From Armatimonadaceae bacterium (GTDB lineage: Bacteria; Armatimonadota; Armatimonadia; Armatimonadales; Armatimonadaceae), in NCBI GenBank assembly GCA_030446525.1, contig JAUJNC010000026.1, positions 1 to 51,479 of the forward strand: DNA of 51,479 nt. The letters are read 5' to 3'. Each line of letters starts with the position of its first letter. The stretch's first letter is position 1. Below are positions 30,821 to 39,633 of the stretch, one piece after another. The notes beneath the pieces were generated by a model. The model was not told where the DNA came from and ran no database searches. It saw only the letters and a program-made list of their open reading frames with translations. The translations under genes were made by a program, and so were the position numbers.

Positions 30821-31801
30821 TTATCCCTTATTTTGCAGGACCTGAATGGGCGCATCTGTTGCCGCTTGTTTTGCTATGGGTGTACTGAGGGCGGCATCTA
30901 GCTCCTCGCGGGCGGCGGCAACGGAAACGGCCTCGGCGGCCACCCCGCGCACGGCCTCCGCCAGATGAGCCAGGCCGGCCCCGTCGGCACCGCCGGTGTT
31001 AAAGGCGAGGAGCCCCGCGCGCAACGCCTCAGTCTGCGCCGCGAGCTCTTCCCGCAGGGCGGCGGACCGGCGCACCAGCAGGTCGGAGCGGTCGTTGGCA
31101 TCGGCGCGGCGCCGCAGCGCCTCCGCCCGCCGCTCCTGGGAGGCGGCGATCAGGGCGTCCGGCTCCGCCTGCGCTTTGGCAAGCGTCTGGGTCGCTTCCT
31201 GCCGAAGCGCATCCCCATCGAGGGGCGGACCGGAGGCGACGGGCAGGCGATCGATCGCTTCGCCCAGCGTGCGCAGCGCGATCCGCAGCTCCTTACCGGT
31301 TTCCGGCGGGACCGGCTGCCGAATGGCGTCGATGACCAGGGTCAGGTAAGATCGGTCGAGATCGTCGCGGGCGGTCGGCAGCAGCGTCTCGACCTCGCGC
31401 GCGGCGACCGGCCTGCCGTGGACATAGCGGAACAGGAAGCGCGGCACCAGAAGGCCGATAGACCCGTACAGGGCGGCCCCTCCTCCCGCAACTACTGCGC
31501 CACCCGGTTGGCCGCTCGCGGCAAGCGCCACCGCTCCGGCCAGAAGCGAAGCCGCGCTGATGCTCATGGCGATCCTCAGCGGCGTTGTGCGCCCCTGCAT
31601 GCCCGCGAGTCCGTCCGCGGAAGCCTCGGGGTCGATGCCCGCACCACCGGTCCAGAACCGCCCGAGCGGTCCCAGGCGCTTCGAACCGCGACCGTCCCCG
31701 GCGACGCCCGGTGAAACACCGCGGCCCCGCAGGCGGGGCGTCAGCGCGCTCACCAACGCGACGTGCCACTTGCTTCCCAGGTCCTGCGGGTAGATTCGCA
31801 T
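30821..31801 (-). CDS. YPQDLG-family membrane protein, paralogue A
   Basis: An intact 326-residue protein of a family I do not recognise. It starts MRIYPQDLGSKWHVALVSAL, followed by a disordered G/R/P-rich linker to about residue 70, two hydrophobic segments (IAMSISAASLLAGAVALAAS, then AALYGSIGLLVPRFLF), and a conserved block GRPVAAREVETLLP...DDLDRSYLTLVIDAIRQPVP. Ala/Glu-rich amphipathic helices run to the end (RRSAALREELAAQTEALRAG). The same N-terminal motif and central block occur in the genes at 32308 and 33322. A GAGGAAAGG ribosome-binding site precedes the ATG. Likely an inner-membrane protein with a cytoplasmic helical tail; function unknown. Confidence 0.75.
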   Translation of the reverse strand: MRIYPQDLGSKWHVALVSALTPRLRGRGVSPGVAGDGRGSKRLGPLGRFWTGGAGIDPEASADGLAGMQGRTTPLRIAMSISAASLLAGAVALAASGQPGGAVVAGGGAALYGSIGLLVPRFLFRYVHGRPVAAREVETLLPTARDDLDRSYLTLVIDAIRQPVPPETGKELRIALRTLGEAIDRLPVASGPPLDGDALRQEATQTLAKAQAEPDALIAASQERRAEALRRRADANDRSDLLVRRSAALREELAAQTEALRAGLLAFNTGGADGAGLAHLAEAVRGVAAEAVSVAAAREELDAALSTPIAKQAATDAPIQVLQNKG

Positions 31802-31820
31802 CGTGCTTACAAACCTTTCC

Positions 31821-32280
31821 TCAGCGCAGCGGGAGCCGGTCGGCGACAGGGACCAGCGTCCCCCTGCCCGGGGCCGTCCAGAACCCGGTCATCCTCCCCG
31901 AGCCCGTCCACCTGCCGGTATCTTCCGGGGAGGGATCGGGATCCCGGTACACCCGAAGCTGCCGGGAGTGGACACCCATAAGCCAGCACTCGGAGATATC
32001 GGCCGCCGCATACTCCGGCACTTTTTCATCCCGGTACTTTTTGAGGGTCGTGTCCGCGGTCTCGACCACCAGGACGACGTCGCTCGCCTCGGCGACCCGC
32101 TCGTCATAGACGGCCTCGCCGCCGATGGCAGCAAGGAGGTCCGGGTAACGCTCCCGCAAGCTGCCCATCTCCAGGGCGAAGTCCTCCATCCAGGATGCCC
32201 TGTTCCGCGATTCGGTGGAACTCGTCCCGGGTGAAGCACCGGGGGGCGGACCCGCTCCGTTCCTGTGCCAGCACCTCCAT
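31821..32280 (-). CDS. Uma2-like (DUF820) nuclease-fold protein, shortened and frameshifted
   Basis: Starts at ATG 32280 with a GGGAGGGGG ribosome-binding site: MEVLAQERSG..., then FTRDEFHRIAEQGILDGG, the usual Uma2 first helix. After a frameshift it continues MGSLRERYPDLLAAIGGEAV, SDVVLVVETADTTLKKYRDE, KVPEYAAADISECWLMGVHS, RQLRVYRDP and ends VPVADRLPLR. The E...D...K nuclease-type residues of the second half are visible. The segment normally between the first helix and the P-D motif (G-R-V-E-L-I-x-G-E-I and about 40 residues) is absent, so the protein is about 150 rather than 190 residues. It lies between two YPQDLG paralogues. Uma2 proteins are abundant, poorly understood PD-(D/E)XK-like proteins. 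Confidence 0.66.
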
Positions 32281-32307
32281 CGCGTTCCCCCTCCCTGTCT
32301 CGCTCCC

Positions 32308-33303
32308 CTATCTGCCTCCCAGCCGCAGCCGCGCCTGTTGCGGCGCGTCGCCGGGGGCGTTGCAGGTGTCCAGCTCGTCGCGGGCGACGGCGACCGATGC
32401 CGCCTCGGCAGCGACGCGGCGCACCGAATCGGCGAGGTGCGTCAGGTAGGCGCCGGGGGCGGCGTCGATGTTGAAGACGGCCAGCCCCGCGCGCAGCGCC
32501 TCGATCTGCGCCGTCAGCTCGCGCCGCAGAACGCCCACCCGGTGGGCCAGCACGTTGAAGCGATCGCCCGCCGCCGCATGGCGCTCGATCGCCTCGGCCT
32601 GGCGCAGGAGCGACGCCGCGGCCACCTGGTCGGTTTCCTTGCGGGCCTCGGCGAGAACGGCGAGGGCCTCCTGCCGCAGCGTGCCGGTGTCGTTTGCCGC
32701 CGAGTAGACCGGGGGAAGGCGGTCCATCGCCTCCGCGAGAGCGCAGAACGCTCTGCGCATGTCCCGCGCCGCCTCCGCCGGGACTTTTTGCCGGATAGCG
32801 TCCGTGACCAGGGTCAGGTACGCGTGCTCCAGGCTGTCGCCGGTCCCGGGGAACAGCGACCGAACCTCCTCGACGGCGAGCGGCTGGCGGTGCAGCCGCT
32901 GGAAAACCATCATCGGGTAACAGAGGAAGCAGAGCGTCAGGGCCAGCAGCAACCGCACGGTCATCGTTGCCGTCCAGGTGACGCTCTCCGCGCCGGCGCC
33001 CAGGAGCGCCAGGAAGCCCAGGAGGAAGGTGATGCAGCGCGCCACGCTGTAGGCGATGCCCATGGTGGACTCCTTCTTCGGGATGTCCGCCGGGACGGGC
33101 AGCGCCGCCGCCGCCGCCGCCGGCTCCAGCCCCAGCCCGTACGCCCAGAGCCGGCCCAGAACCCCCTGCCGCGGGGCGGGCAGGTCGCCGGCCGGCGCGG
33201 CGGCGCCGGTTTGCGGCGCGACGCTGCCCGAATACACGGGCGCGCGCCGCGTATCAGCGTTGATGTACCGCTTGATGCCCAGGTCCTATGGATAAACGTG
33301 CAC
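32308..33303 (-). CDS. YPQDLG-family membrane protein, paralogue B (in-frame TAG at codon 6)
   Basis: From GTG 33303, with GAGAGG upstream, the sequence reads MHVYP-TAG-DLGIKRYINADT and continues open for about 325 codons. The TAG (33288-33286) stands exactly where paralogues A and C have the Gln of YPQDLG. Downstream are a Gly/Pro/Ala linker, hydrophobic segments (SVARCITFLLGFLALLGAGA, VRLLLALTLCFLCYPMMVF), the conserved block HRQPLAVEEVRSLFPGTGDS and LEHAYLTLVTDAIRQKVPAE, then helices. A CAG-to-TAG change, readthrough, or internal initiation (for example GTG at VYSGSV) are all possible. Co-transcribed between paralogue C and the Uma2-like gene. Confidence 0.7.
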
Positions 33304-33321
33304 GGTCCTCTCCCGGCTCTG

Positions 33322-34286
33322 CTACTCGCGCCCCAGATGCAGCCGCGCTGCCGGCCGCGCTGCGGGGCGCGACGGGCGGCGTGTAGGGCGCGGACGCCGT
33401 CCAGGCATCCACCTCGTCGCGGGCGGCGGTGATCGCGGCGGCGGCGACGCGGCGATGTCCTCGGCCAACCCTGTCAGGTCGGCGATGTCGTTCGCGCCGG
33501 TGCAAGGCGTTCAGGCCTCGCGCGCAGGGCCTCGGTCTCGGCGGCCATCTCCTGGCGCAGGGCGACGAAGCGCCGCACCAGCCGTCGGCGCGGTGTGCGG
33601 CATCGGCGCGGCGCTGCAGGGCTTCCGCCCGGCGCACGAGCAGGCGGCGATGATGCGGTCGGCTCCGCCTGCGCCGCGGTCAGCGCTTTCGGTCGCCGTC
33701 CGTCGCAGGACCTCGGTCAGGATGTCCGGATTGTCGGACAGCGCGCGGCTTGGGCAGCCGGTCGATCGCGTCGCCCAGGGCGCGCAGCGCGAGCGCAGGT
33801 CCGGCTCCGCCCCCGTAAGCTCCCGCTGGACCACATCCATGACCAGGTTCAGATACGTCCGCTCCAGCTCGTCCTGCGCGCCCGGAAGCAGCGCGGCCAC
33901 CTCACCGGCGTTGACCGGCTTCCGGTTCAGCGCACGGTGCCGGCCGCGAAAACAGCGCGCGGCCAGGCCGCCGTGCACAGCCACACCCACGCGGCCGCTC
34001 CGGCGAGGAGCAACAGCGACGCCGGACTGCGGTTCAACTCGTCTATGCCGATGCAAATAAAAGGAGAGCAAATCGATTCAGGATGCCGAACACGGCGACG
34101 GGACGTTTCATGGCGTGCAGCGTCGCCGCCGCTGTCGTGGGGTCCCGACCCGAATCGCGCGCCCAGAGCTACCCAGCCAGCCGATCCGCGCGCCGGGGGA
34201 TCGCCGGCAGCGGTCGGCCCCTTGGCGCGCCGCCAGAGCAGCGCGACGTGGCGCTTGGTTCCCAGGTCCTGCGGGTAGATGTTCAC
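33322..34286 (-). CDS. YPQDLG-family membrane protein, paralogue C (frameshifted)
   Basis: Starts at GTG 34286 with AGGAGGAGCAAGA upstream, 13 bases after the stop of the small membrane gene. It reads MNIYPQDLGTKRHVALLWRR, then a G/P/R-rich linker, hydrophobic ASLLLLAGAAAWVWLCTAAW, and after a frame change the family block NRKPVNAGEVAALLPGAQDE, LERTYLNLVMDVVQRELTGA. The helical C-terminus (RRAEALQRRADAAHRAD) ends LHLGRE at a TAG (33324-33322). At least four indels occur. The stop is 18 bases from the GTG of paralogue B. Same unknown family as A and B. Confidence 0.66.
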
Positions 34287-34299
34287 TCTTGCTCCTCCT

Positions 34300-34538
34300 T
34301 CAGCGGCGGGTCAGGACGACGACGAGCAGCGCCAGGGCGGCGATGCCGCCGATCGCATAGGCGAGCAGGCCGTAAAACGACGCGAACAGATAGATGAACA
34401 GGGCGGTGCAGGCCAGGATGCCCAGGAGCAGCCCCACACGCGCCGCCTGGGACGGGTCGCCGCGCTGGTTGAGGACCGCGCCAGCACGTAGACCAGGAAC
34501 GGCAGAAACAGAAGGCCCACGAGCAGACCTGCACCCAT
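34300..34538 (-). CDS. Small multi-span membrane protein (one frameshift)
   Basis: About 79 residues. From ATG 34538 it reads MGAGLLVGLLFLPFLVYVLA. After one frameshift near 34480 it continues AVLNQRGDPSQAARVGLLLG, ILACTALFIYLFASFYGLLA, YAIGGIAALALLVVVLTRR. Three transmembrane helices with a short basic loop are predicted. I do not recognise a family. The stop overlaps the ribosome-binding site of paralogue C. The upstream ribosome-binding site is weak, so it may depend on translation of the von Willebrand gene before it. Position suggests a membrane component of the same complex. Confidence 0.6.
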
Positions 34539-34552
34539 TATAACCCACTTCG

Positions 34553-36181
34553 TCAGCAGGCTCCTCGGCCACGAACGAGTGAAACTCGCCCGGCGTCGGC
34601 GGGTAGCGGGCCGTTCGGGTCGTCCGTGCCGGTGACTTCGAAGTACGATTTATGGCCGCCCTGCGCGAAGCCGGCCACGCTCCAGTCGATGGTCACGCCT
34701 GCGCGGGGTCGCCCGCGCCGATGCGCCCGTCGATGGTCTGGTTGCCGGCCGGCGATTCGTCCACGAACCGGGCGCGGCGCGGCCGGTCGCCGTCCGCGTC
34801 GGTGAAACGAGGCGGAGCGTGTAGGGCCGCCCGGCCCGGTACACGCCTTCGAGCGCGCTGCCGGCCAGCGGGCTGATGAGGGCGGCGCGGCCACGGCGGC
34901 CGGCGCGCGAAAGCGAGGCCACGGCTGGCATCCACAACCAGGCTACAAAAAAATCGCTTTGGGCGTTCTCTCCACGGGCGCGGCGTCCTCCCTGCGTTTA
35001 AAACTCTTCTTGGGGTCCTCGAACTTGAGGCGGAACTCTTTGGCGACCCCGGAGGGGTCGGGCACCGAAACGCGCACCTCGTCGCCGTAGGCACGCCCAC
35101 CGCCTTCTCCAACGGCAGGCCGTTGTGGAACACCCGGAGCGGTCCCGCGCCCGCCGGAACCGCCGCCGGCGTCAGGACAAACTGGCCGCGCGCTCCTTGA
35201 CCAGAGCCGGGGGCGCACCCACCCCCGGCAGCGGGTAGGCGTCGTGGGCGAAGCTCGCGCCGTCACCGCCCAGCCGGATCGTGCCGCCGTGCTTGACCTG
35301 GAAATCCTCGGGCCCCGCCGGCCCCCGGAGATTCGCAGCGGCGCGGCTTTGGCGAGCGGCAGCAGGAACAGGGCGCCAGCAGCGCGCTCCAGGCCCAGGC
35401 CGATCCACAGCCAGGGGATGTCGGGGCCGCTCGTACGTGGGCCGCGTGACGGCGGGCGTGAAGGTCGGCGCGGCGGCCGGAGGTTCCGGCGCGGCCTGGG
35501 GCAAGCCTGCTCCACAGGCCGCCACGTGTTGTGGTCAATCCGCACGCCGATGCCATAAACGTCTACCTTTTCGGAACGCTGCACCTTTCGCAGCAAGCGC
35601 TCGTAGTCGCGGTTCTCCTGGCGTGTCCGGGTACTTTTCGAGGCGGCCGCCGGGCGTATAGTACATCAGATATGTCCCGTAGGCCGGGTCGTCTTTCCTC
35701 GGCTCGTCGTTGAACGAGTCGGTCAGCAGGACCACGGCGCCCGGCTTCGGCAGCGCCGCGTCGAGCAGCTTCAGCGCGTCGTGGTGCGGCTTGCGGATGT
35801 TGGTGCCCGCGCCCTGCCCGACCTGGCTGGGCACCTGCTCGACCAGATCGTCCTTATCACCTTCGGCCGTGATCGTCTTGTCGAAGACCTTTTTGTAGCC
35901 GGCGCCGAACGTCAGCAGAACCACGCGGTCGCCGACGCCCGCGCCCTCGCGGAGGAGGTTGATCGTGGCCTCGCGCGCCCGGCGCAGGTTCTCTCCGTCA
36001 TCGACCCGGAAACGTCGAAGACGAAGACGAGCGTCTTGTCTTTTCTGGCGCGCAGGCTCGCACGGCCTGCGCGGCCTCGCCCAGGTCCGCGTCGGTCAAG
36101 CCCGCGTCCTGCGCCCGGCCCGGGGCCGCGAGCGCGAGGAGCGCGAGCAGGAGCCAGAAGAGGACGGATGCGTTTTGTCAT
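34553..36181 (-). CDS. Exported von Willebrand factor A domain membrane protein (frameshifted)
   Basis: Starts at ATG 36181, 7 bases after the pseudokinase stop. One frame change gives a signal peptide (FWLLLALLALAAPGRA, then QDAGLTDADLGEA). The vWA domain starts LRARKDKTLVFVFDVSGSMT, holding the MIDAS DxSxS, and continues VVLLTFGAGYKKVFDKTITA, GTNIRKPHHDALKLLDAALP, GAVVLLTDSFNDEP and VDYGIGV-like VDVYGIGVRIDH. A transmembrane helix (DIPWLWIGLGLE onward) and a second beta-rich domain follow (GGTIRLGGDGASFAHDAYPL, RVFHNGLPLEKA, YGDEVRVSVPDPSG). One frame stops at 34943, in a run of seven T; one extra T would extend the protein through DADGDRPRRARF to about 34553. The domain end is therefore uncertain. 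Probably a surface-facing, metal-dependent adhesion or sensor module. Confidence 0.74.
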
Positions 36182-36188
36182 TGTCGTG

Positions 36189-37452
36189 TCAACTGTGGCC
36201 TATCAGGGCCAGCACAACGGCGGGCAGCGCCAGCAGACACCCCGGCCCGGCCGGGACGCGCGGCGCGTTCGCCGGGTACGGCGGTTTGCCGGCGGGGGCC
36301 GGGCTTGCCGCACTCTGTAACGTCGGATTGGGCTCGACCGTTACGCGCATCTCCGCCGTGTGTTTGAGCCAGCCGCCGCGCAGATCTTCCGCGGTCTTGC
36401 CCGCCGCGTTCGCCGATAAGTATACCTCGCTGCGATACTCGCCCGGCGTGAGCCGGGCGGCGGAGATGGCGAAGGGCACGCCCTGTTGGGCGCCGGGCGC
36501 GATGGAAAGCGGCAGATCGATGGGCCGCACGTTCAGCCACGGGTGCTGCGTCGCGATCATCCGGATGACGAGCGCCGCGCCTTCTGTTCTTGACCAGGAG
36601 CGTCGCCGCGCCCCCGCCGCGCGCCGCCCGCGCCGACTTCTCCGAAAGGGTGCAGGTGAGCCGCGGCGTCCCGTGCGAGGCGCCAGTCTCCTCCTCCAGG
36701 GCCGCCGGGCGCGGTTGGGGCGGGGGCGGCGCCTGCTGCGGGGCGCGGGGTATCGGCGCGGCGGCCAGCCGCTCCAGGGCGTTCACGGCCTCCTTCAGGT
36801 CGGCCGGGGTGTCACAGCGCCCGATGATCCCCCCGATCCGCTCGCGCACGGCGGCGCTCGCGAACGCGCCGGTCGTCGGCAGGAACTCCAGCAGCACCCG
36901 GGACAGCGCCCGGACATCCCCGCCGAACGACGCCGTGCCGTTGTAGTGGACGAAATGCTGCGGCGCCTTCGGGTCAGCGGTGGCGAAGTCGCTGACGTAC
37001 ACGCCGCCTTCGTCCCCGACCAGCACGTTCTCGGGAGAAACGCCGCCGTGCGCGAAGCCCTGCGCGTGCGCATATTCCAGCGCCTCGATGGCGGGCAGGA
37101 GCAGGCGCCGCAGCGACGCGGCGCTCGACGGCGTGTCTTCCCCGGCCAGCAGGTGCCGCAGGTTTTTGCCGCGCACCACGTCGCGCACCACGTACAGGGC
37201 GCCGTCTTCCGCCAGCCAGCGCCGTGTCCGCACCACGGCGGGGTGCAGCAAAGCCAGCGCCTCGGTGGCGCGCCCCTTGCTCCCCGCCCTGCCGTCCACC
37301 CGCTTGATCAGGACGGGCCTCTGCCCGTCGGCCCTGTCCTGCGCCAGCCACGCCCTGACACCCGGCGTCGGCGTGTCGATGGGCCGCGCGCCCTCGAACA
37401 GGGCGAGGATCTGCTCATCCGGCATGGAGGTTCTCGCCCCCGCCGGCCACAT
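36189..37452 (-). CDS. Membrane-tethered Ser/Thr kinase-like protein, predicted pseudokinase
   Basis: About 420 residues. The kinase fold spans residues ~15-230: beta-3 Lys in RPVLIKRVDG (K50), LYVVRDVVRGKNLRHLLAGE, AIEALEYAHAQGFAHGGVSP, ENVLVGDEGGVYVSDFATAD. The catalytic HRD is HGG (135-137), lacking the Asp; DFG is DFA; and no glycine-rich loop is visible. It should bind poorly or not catalyse. After a Pro-rich linker and a frameshift near 36590 comes a beta-sandwich domain (WLNVRPIDLPLSIAPGAQQG, LTPGEYRSEVYLSANAAGKT, TAEMRVTVEP). The end is a hydrophobic tail (GCLLALPAVVLALIGHS). A similar sandwich starts the propeller protein upstream, whose stop is 5 bases before this ATG. Confidence 0.74.
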
Positions 37453-37457
37453 CCCCC

Positions 37458-39132
37458 TTAACTCGCGGACAGCGCATACAGCACCCCGTTCGTCGCCGGA
37501 ACGAACAGCGCCCCGTCCTCGAGGGCGAGCGGGGCCACGATCTGGGACCCCACCCCCGTCTCATACAGCGTTTGCAGCGACCGGCTCGCGGCCACGCCAT
37601 ACACCGCGCCGTCGGTCGCGCGGAAGACGAGCACGCCGCCCGCGACCACCGGTGCGGCGCGCACGGGGCGCCGCACCCCGTACCGGCGCACGGCCCGGCC
37701 CTGGCCGCTGACGAGATGCATGCCGTCGTCGGCGGGCGCGTACAGCAGCGTGCCGTCGTGCGCCGGCGTGCCGCCGAAAGGGACGCCGGTCACCGCCACC
37801 CGCCACACCTCGGTCCCTGTCTGGCCCTCGTGGCAGAGCACCGTCCCGGCGCGCGTCGCCGAAAACACCTTCCCGCCGTGCACCACGGGGGCGGCGTCGA
37901 AGCTCGCGCCGCATGCCGCCGACCAGCGCACCTCGCCCGACGCCAGCTCGACCGCGGCGAGCGCCCCGGTGTCGTCGTGGACGAAGGCCAGGCCGTCTGC
38001 GGCGGCCGGCGCGGCGTCGGGCGGACCCGCCAAAGGCGCCGCGCGCAGCACCTCCCCGGTCGCCGCGTCCAGTAGATACAGACACCCGGCCCCGCCGGAA
38101 GTTGCGGCGGCGACCAGGAGAGGCCCGGCATCGCCCGCCGGGACAGGAGCGCCGTAGACGCGGCCCGCGAGGCCTGTCTCCCAGAGCCGCGTGCCGCGCA
38201 GGGCGTCCACGCACACGCACAGGCCCTCGACCGTCACCGTGAACAGGCGGCCGCCGGCGATGGCCGACCCGCCCCGCTCCGGGTAGACGGGATCCGGCAG
38301 CGCGTACGGCTCCCAGAGGGGGGCGCCGTTTGTGACGTCGAAGGCGTAAAGATGCGCATCGCCCTGCGCCGTGGCGGCCGCGCAGGCGACCAGACCGTAG
38401 GCCGCGACCGGCGCGCTCCAGGATAGGGCGGCGTCCCGCGAGGCCGGCGGCACGGAGGGGAAAGACCAGCGGCGCGACAGGGCCAGGCCGGCCCGCCCTG
38501 CGCGGCTGCCGGCGTGGCCGGGTCCGCCCCCGACCGCCGGCCAGTCGGGCGCGGCGCGGACGACGTGCGCGGGGTCGAGGACGCAGTTGCGCGCGAGCCA
38601 CGAGTTGGGCGCCCCGCACGCCGGACAGGGGCGCAGGCGCTCGAAGCAGAAGGGGCAAAGGTCCGGCGAAGCGTCGCCGGACGCGGCATCGTCCAGGGCG
38701 CGACCGCAGGCGGGGCAGGTGGCGAGCGGCAGGCGGACGTACACCGTCCCCGTGCCGGTCGGGGAGGGCGGCGCGCCGGTGGAACCGGGGAAAAGGCGCT
38801 GGAAAGCGAGCTGCACCGGGGCCGCGGGGGCCGCCCCGGCCTGCACCGCCGCACGAGCCTCGCCCATCGCCGCCCGCACCTCGGCCGTTTGCTTCTCGCC
38901 GGGGCCCAGCGCCACCTCGGACGGGGCCACGCGCAGCCACGCGCAGGAAGACGACAGGCGGACATGGAGGACGCCGTCGTGCGGGTTGGAAAGCGACAAA
39001 CGGCAGCTTCTTTCCCCGCCTGCGGCGAAATCAGCCGCGGTGAACGCTAGAGTCCGGGTCTCGGCGGGAAAGGGAGGCGCCTCTTGCGGGCGGGGGGCGG
39101 GTACCTCCGGGTGCGGCGGCGACGTCGGGCAC
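37458..39132 (-). CDS. Zinc-ribbon / PQQ-type beta-propeller protein, first gene of the tubulin-vWA operon
   Basis: About 557 residues. I place the start at GTG 39132 (MPDVAAAPGG, with CAGGAGA upstream); one frameshift near 39083 joins it to the long intact frame. Order: a beta-sandwich (CAWLRVAPSEVALGPGEKQT, AEVRAA), two treble-cysteine ribbons (CPACGRALD...CPFC and CPACGAPN...C), then a seven- or eight-bladed PQQ-like propeller with repeated A/V-x-x-G-x-x-x-x-x-x-x-x-x-D-x-x-T-G-x-x-x-W motifs (LYAFDVTNGAPLWEPY, LYLLDAATGEVLRAAPL, LAAVELASGEVRWSAACG). No signal peptide, so probably cytoplasmic. The propeller lacks an enzyme context and is likely a scaffold. A strong promoter lies directly upstream. 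Confidence 0.78.
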
Positions 39133-39155
39133 GTAAATCTCCTGTACCACCTGGG

Positions 39156-39183
39156 ATTGTAGCACCGCGGGGGCGGCTGTCAA
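39156..39183 (-). promoter_or_regulatory. Strong promoter of the tubulin-vWA operon
   Basis: Minus strand: consensus TTGACA (39183-39178), a 16-bp spacer and TACAAT (39161-39156) with TGC extension. It gives a leader of about 17 nt to the GTG at 39132. No comparable promoter is seen before the downstream genes to 27111. Confidence 0.75.
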
Positions 39184-39288
39184 GCCGGTTCAGCGCGGGC
39201 AAAGCGGGCGACGGTCGTGCTGTTTTGTTGCCCCTGTAACCTGGGCGGGGGCGCGCCCGTTGAAGATTAAAACGGGGCGGAGATACAC

Positions 39289-39633
39289 ATGGCACGCAGC
39301 TTCCTGATCGCGATCGCACGGTTCGGCTGGGCAATAGTAGATGACTTGTGGGCGATACTTTATACGCTGGTTGTGCTGGCGCTCGCGAGCTCCCCGCTGG
39401 CGGCTTGGCGGCTGGCAACGCAGCACCTGTATCGTGACCTCATCCCCCACCTGCCGTTGACGTCGGTCCTGCTTTCTTTGGCCCTGGCCTGGATGCTATC
39501 CGCGTTCATCCTGTACCGGCTGTATCACTCCTCCTCCGCCGCTGCCTCTGCTAGCGGGCGCTTCCCATGGCGTTGCTTAGGAAGGCGGCTTCAAGCATCC
39601 CGGAAGCACTGGTCGCCCGAACCGGCGCCTTGA
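39289..39633 (+). CDS. Small two-helix membrane protein
   Basis: A 114-residue frame with two hydrophobic stretches, DDLWAILYTLVVLALASSPL and LTSVLLSLALAWMLSAFILY, and a basic C-terminus. A GGCGGAG-like ribosome-binding site precedes the ATG. The last ~40 residues look less conserved-like and could reflect a frame error. It is divergent from the tubulin-vWA operon. I do not recognise it. Between its stop and 39909 I see no further gene. Confidence 0.5.
   Translation: MARSFLIAIARFGWAIVDDLWAILYTLVVLALASSPLAAWRLATQHLYRDLIPHLPLTSVLLSLALAWMLSAFILYRLYHSSSAAASASGRFPWRCLGRRLQASRKHWSPEPAP

Noticed and set aside
33286..33288. Pyrrolysine or other recoding at the TAG of paralogue B.
   Set aside because: No evidence of recoding elements in the window, and the paralogues have ordinary Gln codons here; a point change is simpler.
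34537..34542. A TATAAT on the minus strand just before the small membrane gene, as an internal operon promoter.
   Set aside because: No -35 at a usable distance and it overlaps the start codon region; likely chance.
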